A stretch of 43,616 nucleotides of DNA from JAUIEH01 sp964483375 (GCA_964483375.1 CAZABJ010000019.1:1-43616), one strand, 5' to 3'; shown: positions 24,134 to 33,607, counted from the first letter of the stretch. Notes: generated from the sequence alone by a model not told the origin. Translations and numbers: made by a program.

Positions 24134-26320
24134 ATGGCTCGAGTGACACTGGCCGCAGGCGCGGGGCTTGCGGCGCTTTTGGCAGGATGCGCGACGACCC
24201 CGCCCAGTGCGCCGGCGCCGCTCCCAGATGTCTATGACGACCCCGCCGTCGCGCGCCTCGTCGCCCCGCGCTTAGAGACGTTTGAAAGCGACGAGGCTTT
24301 TATCGCCTATCTGAACGCTGTCAGGGACACCCGCAATCAACGGGACGAGCGCGAGCGGGCGCTTTCGTCTCAACAAAACGAGGGAAATGCGGTTGTCGTC
24401 CCGGCGCCGTCCCCAACCGACTTTCTGGTTCCCGAGCCGCTCCCCCCGTCCCTCACTGACGCTGCGTCCAACGGATACGCCGCCGCATCGGAGAGCGACG
24501 ACCAGGTGACCGTCACCGGATCACGGATCGCCGCCAGCGAGACCACGCCGAACACGCCGCTCACTTCGCTTGATCCTCAAAACATGGCGGAAATTTCTGA
24601 AGAGCTCATCACAAACGTCCAAACATTGGGCGTTGATGAGGGCGATATCGTCAAGCGTATCGGCGATTATCTCGTTGTTTTGCAGGACGGACGGCTTTTC
24701 TCGATAGACCTCCGCCCTGACGGGGAAGAGGGCCTTGAATTCGCAGCCCGGACCAACGTCTATCGCGCCGATAATGAGGACACGTGGTACGATGAAATGC
24801 TGGTGTTCGGCGATCGCATCGTCATCACCGGTTACTCCTACCGCGAATACGCCTCGGAATTTTCCGTTTTCACATTAAACGAAGACGGGTCCTTTTCGCG
24901 AGACGGCGTGTTCTACATGTCATCTGACGACTATTACGACGTCGAAAACTACGCCACCCGCATAATTGGCGACACGCTTGTCATGCATACGCCAATCTAC
25001 CTCGATACATACACCCGTTATGACCTGGAAGACTTCGACTGGCCGACCGTCCGCGTTTGGCGGGAAGAAGACCCGCAAACGGGTCGCGACGATGACGAAG
25101 CTCAGTTCTTCAACGCCACCCAGATTCACCGGCCTCTGACGCCGACGCTCGAGCCAACCCTGCATACGGTCTCGTTTTGCTCGCTGTCGCCGGTTGGAGA
25201 CGGCGAGGGCCCGGCCTGCGAGGCGACGGCCTTTGTCGGTCCCTCGGCCTACGAGTTCTACGTGTCCGCGGTCGACGCTTGGATTTGGACGGGACCTCAT
25301 GACGAAGAAATCGGCGGCCCGCCGACCGCACCGACGACCGACTGCGAGCGCTCGCGGGGCGTGTCTCCGCGCGAAGGGCGACCGGGCGCGATTTATCGCA
25401 TCCCGCTGACAGGCGGGGAGATGTCGGTCGCCGCAAGCTACGGCGACCCTCAGGACCACTTCGCCTTTCGCGCCGATGAGAACGTCTTCAACGCCTTGCT
25501 CGCCGGACCCTCCGACGTCTGCGACAAGGACACTGGGCCGAGCATGTCGTTGGCCCAGATCCCTTTGCGTCGCTTTTCCAACCGCCTGCGATCGCCCGTC
25601 CTTCGCGACTATAACGCCCTGCCCCCCTCTGGCGCGTACATCTATGAGAACCGCTTTGTCGGCGACTATCTCGTCTATGCGGGACGGGACAATTTTCAGG
25701 GGTATCCGCCAGAGCTCGGCGCGTCGCCGCAAGCCGCCCGCTTGATCGTCGCTCCGCTGGAGGCCCCGCGAGACGCCGCGACGCTCGAAACCCCGCATGA
25801 CGTCATCCGGATGGAACGGCTCGGCGGGGACGTGCTTGTCACCGGCTATCGGGACGCCAACGGCCTTAGCCTGTCGACGATCGCCCTTTCCGACGACCCG
25901 CGTGTAGCGGACACCGCCGTGCTTCAGAACCGCTACGAAACTGAGGGCCGTTCGCACGCCTTCAACGCGCGCGTCCATCGCGACGGCTCAGCGCTGATGG
26001 GCCTGCCGACCAGCTATCAGATCGCGGAAAGCGGCCGCTGGTGGTGGCGCTCGGACCAGTCGGATCTCAGCTTTCTCACCACCGAGCCGGATCTGTCTCT
26101 CGACCATGTCGGCGAACTCGTCGGGGTCGCCGAAGAGCATGAAAGCTACCGCTGCGAAGTGTCCTGCGTGGACTGGTATGGGAACTCGCGCCCGCTATTC
26201 CTGGACGGGCGCATTCTGGCCCTGTCCGGAACCGAGCTTATCGAAGGCCGGCTGGCTGACGGTCGCATAACCGCCATACGCCGGGTGAACCTGACCGCGC
26301 CGCTTGGCAACCAAGACTGA
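24134..26320 (+). CDS. Beta-propeller domain lipoprotein
   Basis: A 728-aa lipoprotein. The lipobox L-L-A-G-C gives a lipidated C19. A low-complexity region rich in P, A and D (20-120) follows, then V-T-V-T-G-S-R-I (125-132). The start of the secreted beta-propeller family comes next: N-V-Q-T-L-G-V-D-E-G-D-I-V-K and G-D-Y-L-V-V-L-Q-D-G-R-L-F-S-I-D. The body holds many Asp/Tyr-rich blade-like strands, with A-E-S-G-R-W-W-W-R-S near the end. ATG 24134 follows a GAGGAGAGG ribosome site and reveals the lipobox; the longer frame from 24005 overlaps the ABC-F gene and is rejected. The family is uncharacterised; a periplasmic or surface binding role is inference. Confidence 0.88.
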   Translation: MARVTLAAGAGLAALLAGCATTPPSAPAPLPDVYDDPAVARLVAPRLETFESDEAFIAYLNAVRDTRNQRDERERALSSQQNEGNAVVVPAPSPTDFLVPEPLPPSLTDAASNGYAAASESDDQVTVTGSRIAASETTPNTPLTSLDPQNMAEISEELITNVQTLGVDEGDIVKRIGDYLVVLQDGRLFSIDLRPDGEEGLEFAARTNVYRADNEDTWYDEMLVFGDRIVITGYSYREYASEFSVFTLNEDGSFSRDGVFYMSSDDYYDVENYATRIIGDTLVMHTPIYLDTYTRYDLEDFDWPTVRVWREEDPQTGRDDDEAQFFNATQIHRPLTPTLEPTLHTVSFCSLSPVGDGEGPACEATAFVGPSAYEFYVSAVDAWIWTGPHDEEIGGPPTAPTTDCERSRGVSPREGRPGAIYRIPLTGGEMSVAASYGDPQDHFAFRADENVFNALLAGPSDVCDKDTGPSMSLAQIPLRRFSNRLRSPVLRDYNALPPSGAYIYENRFVGDYLVYAGRDNFQGYPPELGASPQAARLIVAPLEAPRDAATLETPHDVIRMERLGGDVLVTGYRDANGLSLSTIALSDDPRVADTAVLQNRYETEGRSHAFNARVHRDGSALMGLPTSYQIAESGRWWWRSDQSDLSFLTTEPDLSLDHVGELVGVAEEHESYRCEVSCVDWYGNSRPLFLDGRILALSGTELIEGRLADGRITAIRRVNLTAPLGNQD

Positions 26321-26326
26321 CGCCGA

Positions 26327-26355
26327 GCGCCGCCGTCCCTGCCGGGCGGCGGCGC
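26327..26355. terminator. GC-rich hairpin between convergent genes
   Basis: GCGCCGCCG (26327-26335) pairs with CGGCGGCGC (26347-26355) over an 11-base loop, in the 47-base gap between the beta-propeller gene and the convergent I78-like gene. There is no clear T-run on either side. Position fits a two-way terminator. Confidence 0.55.
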
Positions 26356-26367
26356 CTTGGCGTACGC

Positions 26368-26775
26368 TTAACCGCAGGTGATCCGCTCCACGCGGCCGTC
26401 CGCGCCGAGGAAGAAGTTCAGCCGGCCGGGTTCATAGTCCTGCGTGAACAGGCACTCGTCGCAGATTATCCGGTTCGGCTCAGGCGGCTCTTCCGCGCGC
26501 ACCTCATCTTCGGTGCGGCCGATAAGGAAGGCGAACTCATTGGGATCGCACAGCTGTTGGGCCCGCCCGCCCACATTGCTGTCCGTGCGCTCCGGGATCC
26601 GCCCTTCAGCGACCCGCCAGGGTTGCGCTAGGAACTCGTCGCGCGCGGCGGGTCCTGCGACCGGGGCCTCTTGCAGTTCCCGATACGAGCGGCCCCCGTC
26701 GTCGATTTCTTGGCCTGACGAAGTACACGCACCGACCATCGCGGCCGACGCGATAAAGAGGATAAATCGTTTCAC
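26368..26775 (-). CDS. I78-like protease-inhibitor-fold lipoprotein
   Basis: A 135-aa lipoprotein: signal sequence with V-G-A-C (lipidated C17), a polar spacer, then a C-terminal domain of about 60 residues. Its ending, D-Y-E-P-G-R-L-N-F-F-L-G-A-D-G-R-V-E-R-I-T-C-G, matches the peptidase inhibitor I78 family (D-Y-R-x-x-R-L-N-x-x-x-D-x-x-G-x-I-x-x-x-x-C-G), and the domain starts with the family's C-x-x-x-x-x-x-x-x-L-I-G. The segment that usually reads V-x-x-P-G-x-A-x-T is replaced by I-I-C-D-E-C-L-F-T-Q, adding a C-x-x-C. Whether it still inhibits a serine protease is unknown. It is the third gene of the pepA - holC operon, overlapping holC by 4 bases. Confidence 0.72.
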   Translation of the reverse strand: MKRFILFIASAAMVGACTSSGQEIDDGGRSYRELQEAPVAGPAARDEFLAQPWRVAEGRIPERTDSNVGGRAQQLCDPNEFAFLIGRTEDEVRAEEPPEPNRIICDECLFTQDYEPGRLNFFLGADGRVERITCG

Positions 26776-27224
26776 CCTTTAATCTCCCAGCGTCCTTGAG
26801 CGTCTTGGCGCCGATAGGACAGCTCCCGCCCCTCGGCCTTCAGCGATTTCCATCGCGCCCGGGCGGCGGCCACGGCCCCCCCGTCCCCGCCGTCGAACAA
26901 GATGACGGATCGCTCCACGCCTGCAAGCGGAATCGGGTCGGCGTCATCGAGCAAGAAAACGACCTGTGCAGCGTTCTCATTTTCCGCCCCCGTCGACAAT
27001 AAGACCGGTTGACGCGCGGCGTTCGGCTCGCCGCTGCGGCCGTGGGGCAAAAACCCGTCATCGCGGTAGGTCCACAGATGGTCATCCAGCATTTGAATGC
27101 GCTCCGGCGCGGGGGAGCGCACGAAAGCGCGTTGTCCCCTCCCCAAGCAGGTCTCGAGCATGCTGGGCAGGGCCTGGTCCAGGCTCAAACGCTCGAGGTG
27201 GAAGAACCAAAAGGGCGCGCTCAC
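26772..27224 (-). CDS. holC: DNA polymerase III chi subunit
   Basis: A 150-aa HolC, the clamp-loader subunit that contacts single-strand binding protein. Motifs: F-W-F-F-H-L-E near the N-terminus, L-E-x-C-L-G-R-G-Q-R-A-F-V-R, L-D-D-H-L-W-T-Y-R-D-D-G-F-L-P-H-G, P-V-L-L-S and F-L-L-D. The gene overlaps the pepA stop by 4 bases, the standard pepA-holC order in proteobacteria, and overlaps the next gene by 4 as well. Confidence 0.94.
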   Translation of the reverse strand: MSAPFWFFHLERLSLDQALPSMLETCLGRGQRAFVRSPAPERIQMLDDHLWTYRDDGFLPHGRSGEPNAARQPVLLSTGAENENAAQVVFLLDDADPIPLAGVERSVILFDGGDGGAVAAARARWKSLKAEGRELSYRRQDAQGRWEIKG

Positions 27225-28711
27225 GTCTCGTAGTGCTTCGCCACCAGCATGTTCAGAATGCGCACGCCCCAGCCTGTGGCCCAGGTCGGGTCGCGCGGAT
27301 CATCGTTTTTCGATTTCCAAGCCGTGGGCGCGATGTCGAGATGCGCCCAGGGCGTGTCGTTCACGAAGCGCTGGAGGAATTGCGCCGCCGTGATCGAGCC
27401 GCCCTCCATACCGCCGATGTTTTTCATGTCAGCGATGGTGGAATCGATCATCCGATCCCACTCTGGTCCCAGCGGCATGCGCCAAACCGGTTCGCCCGCC
27501 GCCGCGCCGGCGCCGAAGATGCGGGCGGCCAGCTCGTCATCATTTGAGAAAAGGCCGGCCCGGTGATTGCCCAACGCAACCACCATCGCCCCGGTGAGCG
27601 TCGCCAAATCCACGATAGCCTGGGGTTTGAAGCGGTCTTGGGCATACCAGAGGGCGTCGGCGAGAACGATGCGGCCTTCCGCATCCGTGTTCAGCACTTC
27701 GATGGTTTGCCCCGAGGCTGAGGTGAGCACGTCTCCGGGTCGATAGGCCTCCCCGTCAGGCATGTTCTCCACCAGCCCCACGACGCCAACCGCATTGACT
27801 TTGGCCGCCCGGCCCGCGAGCGCACGCATCAAGCCGGCGACGGCCCCCGCACCGCCCATATCGCCCTTCATCTCCATCATGTTGGTGTAAGGCACCTTCA
27901 CGTTCAGGCCGCCCGCGTCGAAGACGACGCCTTTGCCCACAAAGGCGATGGGGCGCGCCCCATCCTCTCCGCCGCTCCAGCGCATCACCACAAGCTTGGA
28001 TTCCCGCACCGAGCCTTGCCCCACCGCAAGCAGCGCGTTCATCCCCAACTCGCGCATTTCCGCCTCGCCGAGCACGTCCACCTCAACGCCCAGCTCCGTC
28101 ATTCCGCGACAGATTTCGGCGAAACTCTCAGGATAAACGGCGTTCGCCGGCTCGTTGACGAGATCACGAGCGAGCGCGACCCCGTCGGCGACCGCCTCAT
28201 GCTTTTTCCATTGGTTTTTCACGGCGCGCTGGCGCTCGGTGGCCACGGCGAACGCGGTCAGCGTCGGTTTCTTCTTCTCAGGCAGCTTGGTGCGGTATTT
28301 GTCGAACCGATAGCTTGCGAGCCGCGCCCCTAAGGCGGCGCGCGCGATCGCAGCGGGGTCGACCTCCAGCCCATCCAGACGGAACGCCGCTTTCTCGGCC
28401 CCGGAGGTCAATAGGGCGCGCACGGCCGCTGCGCCGGCGCGCTCCAAAACAGCCCCGTCAAGTTTGTCCCGGTCGCCTGCGCCCAACAACACAATGCGCT
28501 CGGCATCCACCCCCGCCGGGGCGAGCAGCTCAAGGCGCTCCCCGACTTTTCCCGACAAGCGCGAGCGCTCCATCGCCTTGGTCACGGCTCCGCTCGTGGC
28601 TTCGTCCAGCGCAGCGGCGGCGGGGCTCAACTCGCCTTCGGTGAAAACAAGCGCGACCTGGGCGGCGGAGGCGATGGCGGCGGCGCCGGGTGCGACGAAT
28701 GACACGTCCAT
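27221..28711 (-). CDS. pepA: Leucyl aminopeptidase
   Basis: A 496-aa cytosolic M17 metallo-aminopeptidase. Metal and catalytic motifs: V-G-K-G-V-V-F-D-A-G-G-L-N-V-K, M-K-G-D-M-G-G-A-G-A-V, and the signature N-T-D-A-E-G-R-I-V-L-A-D-A-L. The N-terminal domain is the usual non-catalytic macrodomain-like part; in E. coli PepA also binds DNA, which cannot be judged here. ATG 28711 (M-D-V-S-F) with GGAG upstream is preferred over a TTG start at 28726. First gene of the leftward pepA - holC - I78-like operon, divergent from lptF. Confidence 0.96.
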   Translation of the reverse strand: MDVSFVAPGAAAIASAAQVALVFTEGELSPAAAALDEATSGAVTKAMERSRLSGKVGERLELLAPAGVDAERIVLLGAGDRDKLDGAVLERAGAAAVRALLTSGAEKAAFRLDGLEVDPAAIARAALGARLASYRFDKYRTKLPEKKKPTLTAFAVATERQRAVKNQWKKHEAVADGVALARDLVNEPANAVYPESFAEICRGMTELGVEVDVLGEAEMRELGMNALLAVGQGSVRESKLVVMRWSGGEDGARPIAFVGKGVVFDAGGLNVKVPYTNMMEMKGDMGGAGAVAGLMRALAGRAAKVNAVGVVGLVENMPDGEAYRPGDVLTSASGQTIEVLNTDAEGRIVLADALWYAQDRFKPQAIVDLATLTGAMVVALGNHRAGLFSNDDELAARIFGAGAAAGEPVWRMPLGPEWDRMIDSTIADMKNIGGMEGGSITAAQFLQRFVNDTPWAHLDIAPTAWKSKNDDPRDPTWATGWGVRILNMLVAKHYET

Positions 28712-28868
28712 GGTCGGGGGCTCCAAAATCTTGGGTATGTCGGCGGCGAAACGCGGCGCCGAGGGGGGAAAGGCGGGTGTTGAGCTTGGGTGGCTCTGTG
28801 ATCTGGTATCTGATAACTCGCCTTGAGAGAAGTCGACCGCCCCGGCGCACCCGATCGGAGCCGCCCCC

Positions 28869-30008
28869 TTGCTTCAGCGTTATGTCCTTCGCCAGGCCTT
28901 CTGGCCGTTGATCGCGTCGATATTGGTGCTCGGCGTTCTGGCGCTCTTGGTCTCGAGCCTGTCCTCTTTGGACCTCATCATCGACCAGCGCCAAAGCGTG
29001 CTCACCTTCTTGCAAATCACTTTGCTGGCCTTCCCCCAGGTGATGGCGCTCATCATGCCGCTGGCGCTTTTCTTGGCCGCGGCCTACGCCACCAACAAGC
29101 TTCAGAGCGACAGCGAAGTGGTCGTGTTTTCGGCCGCCGGCATGAGCCGTTGGCAAATCGCCGAGCCGATCTTCAAGCTCGCCGTCATCGCCACGGTCGC
29201 GAACCTCGCCATCAATCTCTGGGTCCAACCCACGACCTATCGGGAAATGCGCGACCGCCTTTACGAGGTGCGCGGGGACTTGGCCGCTCGCTTGGTGCGG
29301 CCCGGCCAGTTCCGCTCGCCCGCCGACGGCTTGACGATCTACGCTCGGGACCTCTCGCCGAACGGACGGCTGAGCGAACTCTTCATCGAAGACGCGCGCG
29401 ATCAGGATGCAAATCCCATCGTCTATTACGCCCAGTCGGGATTTTTCCAGGAAGTGAACGGCGAGCCGGCGCTGCAGATGGCGAACGGATCCGTTCAATC
29501 CATCGACGCCAATAACGCGCTGACATATCTGGAGTTCGACAGCTACACCTTTGAACTGTCTACGTTTCTCGATAGCCCTGGCGACGTTTTCTACAAGCTG
29601 TCAGACCGTTATCTGCACGAGCTTTTGTTCCCCAATGTGAACGGCCTTTGGGATTGGCGCCATCGCGAGGAGCTTTTGGCGGAGGGGCACTACCGATTGT
29701 CCGCGCCGCTCTACAACATCTCGCTGGTGATGATCGCCCTGGCGGCGACCATGGGCGGCGGCTTCTCCCGGACGGGCTATGGCCGCAGGGTACTCATCGC
29801 GTCCGGCGCCGCGATCAGCCTGCGCCTGGTCGGTTTCGCGGTTCAAGCCGCCTGCGCGGACGAGCCGGCGCTCAATGTGATGCAATATATCGTGCCCGTG
29901 GCTGGCGCTGCGGTCGCATTCCGCTTCATCGCGACAAAACCGCTCTCCCCGCCCAGACGCAGCCGTCGCGAAGCTCTCGCAAGCGGCGCTGAACCGGCGA
30001 CGGCCTGA
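28869..30008 (+). CDS. lptF: LPS export permease LptF
   Basis: A 379-aa inner-membrane subunit of the LptB2FG transporter that extracts lipopolysaccharide from the inner membrane. It starts L-Q-R-Y-V-L-R-Q-A-F-W-P-L with a first membrane segment, has two more near 55-77 and 103-125, a periplasmic beta-jellyroll in the middle and three segments at the C-terminal end (about 270-365), as the family requires. The start codon is TTG at 28869, which fits the family N-terminus. It overlaps lptG by 1 base (TGATG). The gap from pepA (157 bases) holds the promoters for both directions. Confidence 0.95.
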   Translation: MLQRYVLRQAFWPLIASILVLGVLALLVSSLSSLDLIIDQRQSVLTFLQITLLAFPQVMALIMPLALFLAAAYATNKLQSDSEVVVFSAAGMSRWQIAEPIFKLAVIATVANLAINLWVQPTTYREMRDRLYEVRGDLAARLVRPGQFRSPADGLTIYARDLSPNGRLSELFIEDARDQDANPIVYYAQSGFFQEVNGEPALQMANGSVQSIDANNALTYLEFDSYTFELSTFLDSPGDVFYKLSDRYLHELLFPNVNGLWDWRHREELLAEGHYRLSAPLYNISLVMIALAATMGGGFSRTGYGRRVLIASGAAISLRLVGFAVQAACADEPALNVMQYIVPVAGAAVAFRFIATKPLSPPRRSRREALASGAEPATA

Positions 30009-31108
30009 TGCTACGCACCCTGCAACGATACGTGTTTTTGGAGGTCGCCCGCGGGGTCGGCATCGCCAGCGGCGTGATCTTGGTGATGATCCTGCTGGTC
30101 GACTTCGTGTCCTTGACCCGGGATCTGGGCGACGTGCCTGGCGCCACCCCGCTCTTGCTGTTCGGGTTTTCGCTGATGCGCGCGCTGACGCTGGTGGAGA
30201 CCACCCTGTCATTCATCGTGCTGTTCGGCGCGATGTGGGCCATGTTCCGGCTCAATCGGCGCAGCGAACTGGTGGTGATGCGCGCGGCGGGCATGTCCGC
30301 CTGGCGCTTTATCGCGCCCGCAATGGCGTTTGCGCTTGTGTTCGGGGTGTTCGCGACCGCGGTCATCAATCCCGCCGCGGCCCGCCTCAATGCCGAGTTC
30401 GAGCGCCGCCAAGACGCGCTCTCCAATCCCCTCGGACGCGGGCTCGACATCGCGGGCAGCGCGGTCTGGCTTCGGGAAGGCCGCCCCGACGGGCAGGTGG
30501 TGCTGCGCGCAGGCTCGTCCCAGTCGGGGGGGCGAGAGCTCGAGCACGTCACCGTCTGGCAATATCAGTTCGACGACGAGAACCGTCCCGTCTTCCGCCG
30601 CCGCTATGACGCAGCCTCCGCGACGCTGGAGGCGGGGTTTTGGCGTCTCCGCGACGCTTGGGAAAACGCACCCTCCGCCGCGCCGATTCCCCATGATGAG
30701 ATTTCGATTCCCACCGCGCTCGACCCCAGCCGAATCGTCGACCGGGCCGGCGCCCCTAGAAATCTGAGTTTTTGGGAGCTGCCCGGTCAGGCCCGACGCC
30801 TCCAGCAAGCGGGCTTTTCGCATTTGGCCTACACCTTGAGATGGCAGCAGCTGCTTGCCCTTCCCCTCGCCTTGGCGGCGATGACCGTGGTCGCCTCGGC
30901 CGCTTCTCTCACCCACGCCCGGCGCGGGGGGGCGTTTCGATTGGCCGTCCTGGCCGCGGGGGTGGGTTTCATCGTGTATTTTGGGGACACGTTGATGGGC
31001 ACGTTGGGGGTCAGCGGCGTCTTGCCGGCCTTCGTCGCGGCCTGGGCGGCCCCGTTCTTAACGCTCTTGGCGGGATTGTTCGTCATAGCCACAGTGGAAG
31101 ACGGTTGA
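30008..31108 (+). CDS. lptG: LPS export permease LptG
   Basis: A 366-aa partner of LptF with the same plan: L-Q-R-Y-V-F-L-E-V-A-R-G at the start, three N-terminal membrane segments, a periplasmic jellyroll and three C-terminal segments. Conserved R-R-S-E-L-V-V-M-R-A-A-G-M-S precedes the third segment (coupling helix facing LptB) and the final part has G-F-I-V-Y-F-G-D-T-L-M. Start ATG 30008 shares a base with the lptF stop. lptB and lptA/C are not in the window. Confidence 0.95.
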   Translation: MLRTLQRYVFLEVARGVGIASGVILVMILLVDFVSLTRDLGDVPGATPLLLFGFSLMRALTLVETTLSFIVLFGAMWAMFRLNRRSELVVMRAAGMSAWRFIAPAMAFALVFGVFATAVINPAAARLNAEFERRQDALSNPLGRGLDIAGSAVWLREGRPDGQVVLRAGSSQSGGRELEHVTVWQYQFDDENRPVFRRRYDAASATLEAGFWRLRDAWENAPSAAPIPHDEISIPTALDPSRIVDRAGAPRNLSFWELPGQARRLQQAGFSHLAYTLRWQQLLALPLALAAMTVVASAASLTHARRGGAFRLAVLAAGVGFIVYFGDTLMGTLGVSGVLPAFVAAWAAPFLTLLAGLFVIATVEDG

Positions 31109-31203
31109 TCCCCGGCGCGTCAGCGGATGGTGGACGCGCGCGGGCGGGTCAGCTAACGATCATGTCCGGGGGTGAGTTGGGGTAGCTGGGGACGACGCAT
31201 CTC

Positions 31204-33501
31204 ATGGAGCAGCGTATGGACGGCTCGGATCGCCGCCGCCTAAGCGCCCTTGTGGCGGTCCTCGCCGCTGTCTGCGTGGCGTCCGGCAAGGTCGGTCACG
31301 CGGTCGCGCAAGACGCCGCCGCGGTCGATCCTTTTGAGGAAGGCGTCGTTTACGTCGAAGCCGACGAAGTCATCGAAGACGGCGAAAACAACCGCTACAT
31401 CGCGCGCGGCAATGTGGAAGCGCGCTACGGGCCGCGCACCGTCCGCGCCGACGAAGTCATCTATTTCCCTCAAACCGAGCGCGTCGTCGCCCGCGGCTCG
31501 GTGGTGGTCTTGGAAGACAACGGCGTGGCCACCTTCGCCGACGAGGTGGAGCTCGCCGCTGACCTGACCGAAGGCCTCGCTGAAGATTTCTCTGTGCGCC
31601 TCCCCAACCGAGGTACGATCGGCGCAGCGTTCGCGGTGCGACGGTCCGAGGAGCGCACGGAATTCACCAGGGCCTTCTACACCGCTTGCGAAGTCTGCGA
31701 GGAAGAAGGCTCCGACGCGCTTCCGACCTGGCGGCTGCGGGCGCGCCGGGTGGTGCAAGACCGAGGCGACGAGGTTATCTATTACCGCGACGCGGTGCTC
31801 GAAGTGTTGGGCGTCCCCGTGCTCTACACGCCGTACTTTTCCCACGCCGACCCGTCGGTGGGACGCCGGACGGGCTTTTTGTTGCCGACCTTGTCGGAAT
31901 CCGATGTTTCCGGCACCGCGTACGAACAACCGTTTTTCTGGGCCATCAACGATAGCACCGACCTAACCATCGCCCCGCGCTTGATGACGAACGTGAATCC
32001 GCTCGTCAGCTGGGAAGCGCGGCGTCGGTTCTTTTCCGGCGCGGTGACCCTGCAGGGCAGCGCGACCTATGAGCGTCTCGTTGATCGCGACGGCGAAGTC
32101 GACCTGGATAGCGACGAAACCTGGCGAAGCCATATTTTCGGCGAAGGCGTGTTTCGGATCAATAACGATTGGATCTGGGGCTTCGGCCTGGAGCGGGTCT
32201 CAGAGGACCTCTATTTCGAGCGCTACGAAATTGACGATAGCGACCAGCAGCGTGGTCTTTATTCGCGCGGCGGACGCCGTTACTTGAGCCAGCTCTACGC
32301 CCTTGGGCAAGACGACGACTACTATATCTCCGCAGCGGCTTTGGCGTTTCAAGACACCCGACGGCTCTCCGCCGGCGAGGCGTTGCCTGGGCAAGACCGC
32401 AACGACATCACCCCTACCGTGCTTCCGTTGATCGAGGCGCGCGCCACATTCGCCGAACCGATCACCGGCGGCCGAGTGGAGGCGCGCGCTTCCTCCGCCT
32501 TCATTACCCGGAGCAGCGGGGCGGACAGCCGCCGCGTCAGCGCGGAACTGGATTGGCGGCGTCCGACCGTCTTTGGCAACGGCATCGTGGCGACACCCTT
32601 CGCTTTGGCGCGCGCGGACATCTATGACGTCGCCGAGTTCGCTCGGTTCGACGAAAACGGCGTCCTGATCGAAACGGTGGACGAAACCTTCGCCCGCGCG
32701 CTTGGGTATTTGGGGCTAGACGCCAGCATGCCCTTCGGTCGGCGCGCCGGACCCGCCAGCATCGTCATCGAGCCTGTGGCGAGCTTGGTCTTGGCGCCGG
32801 ACGACGGCAACGACGAACGCATTCCCAATGAAGACAGCGTCGTCTTCGATTTCGACCAATCGGTGCTGTTCGACCCGAACCGCTCGCCGGGTTACGACGT
32901 TTGGGAAGACGGCGCCCGCGTGACCGTCGGCGGCCGCGCGCTCGTTCAGTGGAACGGCGGCGGGGAAGCGTCGGTGTTTCTCGGTCAGTCCTACCGGTTC
33001 GACGAAACCGACGTCTTTCCTGAAATCTCAGGTCTCGCCGGAGACAATTCTGACGTCGCAGGCTCGCTGACATTCGCATTGAATGCGCGCAACAGAGTGA
33101 GCGCCAGCTTCCGGTTGGACGACGAGGATTTGGACATCCAACGCCTGGATCTAAGCGCGCGAGCAGGCCTCGGTCCTTTGAGCGCCAATGCGCGTTACCT
33201 ATCTTTTGAAGAAGAGCTCAATTCAGGACGCCCGCGCGAAGAACTGACGCTTGCCGGTACTTTCCGCTTCACTGACAACTTCAGCGCGTTCTACAGCCTC
33301 GTCCGCGACCTGTCTCCCGCCGCGTCCGATGAGGATTTCATTGATCGTTTCGCGGCGGCAGGATTTGTTTATACGGACAACTGCACGCAAGTGCGATTGG
33401 TTTACGAGCGTGAAAATCGCGACCTCGAAACCTTCGGCCCGAGCGAATCCCTTCGCCTGCAATTCACGCTGGCGACGCTGGGCACGTTCGGTCAGAACTA
33501 G
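31204..33501 (+). CDS. lptD: LPS-assembly outer membrane protein LptD
   Basis: A 765-aa outer-membrane translocon inserting LPS in the outer leaflet with LptE. Order: signal peptide (ending A-V-A-Q near residue 36), an OstA/LptA-like jellyroll (about 45-135: Y-V-E-A-D-E-V, N-R-Y-I-A-R-G-N-V-E, V-R-A-D-E-V-I-Y), then the large LptD barrel with G-R-R-T-G-F-L-L-P and a short C-terminus. Cysteines sit in Y-T-A-C-E-V-C and near the end in T-D-N-C-T, the pattern that gives the LptD disulfides. The start may be ATG 31216 instead, since GGAG at 31206-31209 is well placed for it. It is followed by surA, its periplasmic chaperone. Confidence 0.95.
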   Translation: MEQRMDGSDRRRLSALVAVLAAVCVASGKVGHAVAQDAAAVDPFEEGVVYVEADEVIEDGENNRYIARGNVEARYGPRTVRADEVIYFPQTERVVARGSVVVLEDNGVATFADEVELAADLTEGLAEDFSVRLPNRGTIGAAFAVRRSEERTEFTRAFYTACEVCEEEGSDALPTWRLRARRVVQDRGDEVIYYRDAVLEVLGVPVLYTPYFSHADPSVGRRTGFLLPTLSESDVSGTAYEQPFFWAINDSTDLTIAPRLMTNVNPLVSWEARRRFFSGAVTLQGSATYERLVDRDGEVDLDSDETWRSHIFGEGVFRINNDWIWGFGLERVSEDLYFERYEIDDSDQQRGLYSRGGRRYLSQLYALGQDDDYYISAAALAFQDTRRLSAGEALPGQDRNDITPTVLPLIEARATFAEPITGGRVEARASSAFITRSSGADSRRVSAELDWRRPTVFGNGIVATPFALARADIYDVAEFARFDENGVLIETVDETFARALGYLGLDASMPFGRRAGPASIVIEPVASLVLAPDDGNDERIPNEDSVVFDFDQSVLFDPNRSPGYDVWEDGARVTVGGRALVQWNGGGEASVFLGQSYRFDETDVFPEISGLAGDNSDVAGSLTFALNARNRVSASFRLDDEDLDIQRLDLSARAGLGPLSANARYLSFEEELNSGRPREELTLAGTFRFTDNFSAFYSLVRDLSPAASDEDFIDRFAAAGFVYTDNCTQVRLVYERENRDLETFGPSESLRLQFTLATLGTFGQN

Positions 33502-33554
33502 GCTGTCGCTTCGGATTGCACGTGGGGGCGAGAGCGGTATCTTGCTCCCTCAGC

Positions 33555-33572
33555 CGTCTGTCTGAGCAGACG
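33555..33572 (+). terminator. Short hairpin between lptD and surA
   Basis: CGTCTG (33555-33560) pairs with CAGACG (33567-33572) over a 6-base loop in the 106-base gap after lptD. The stem is short and no T-run follows at once, so it may attenuate rather than end transcription. Confidence 0.3.
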
Positions 33573-33607
33573 ACGTCCATCAACTTTATCATCGACGAGG
33601 TCGCCCC

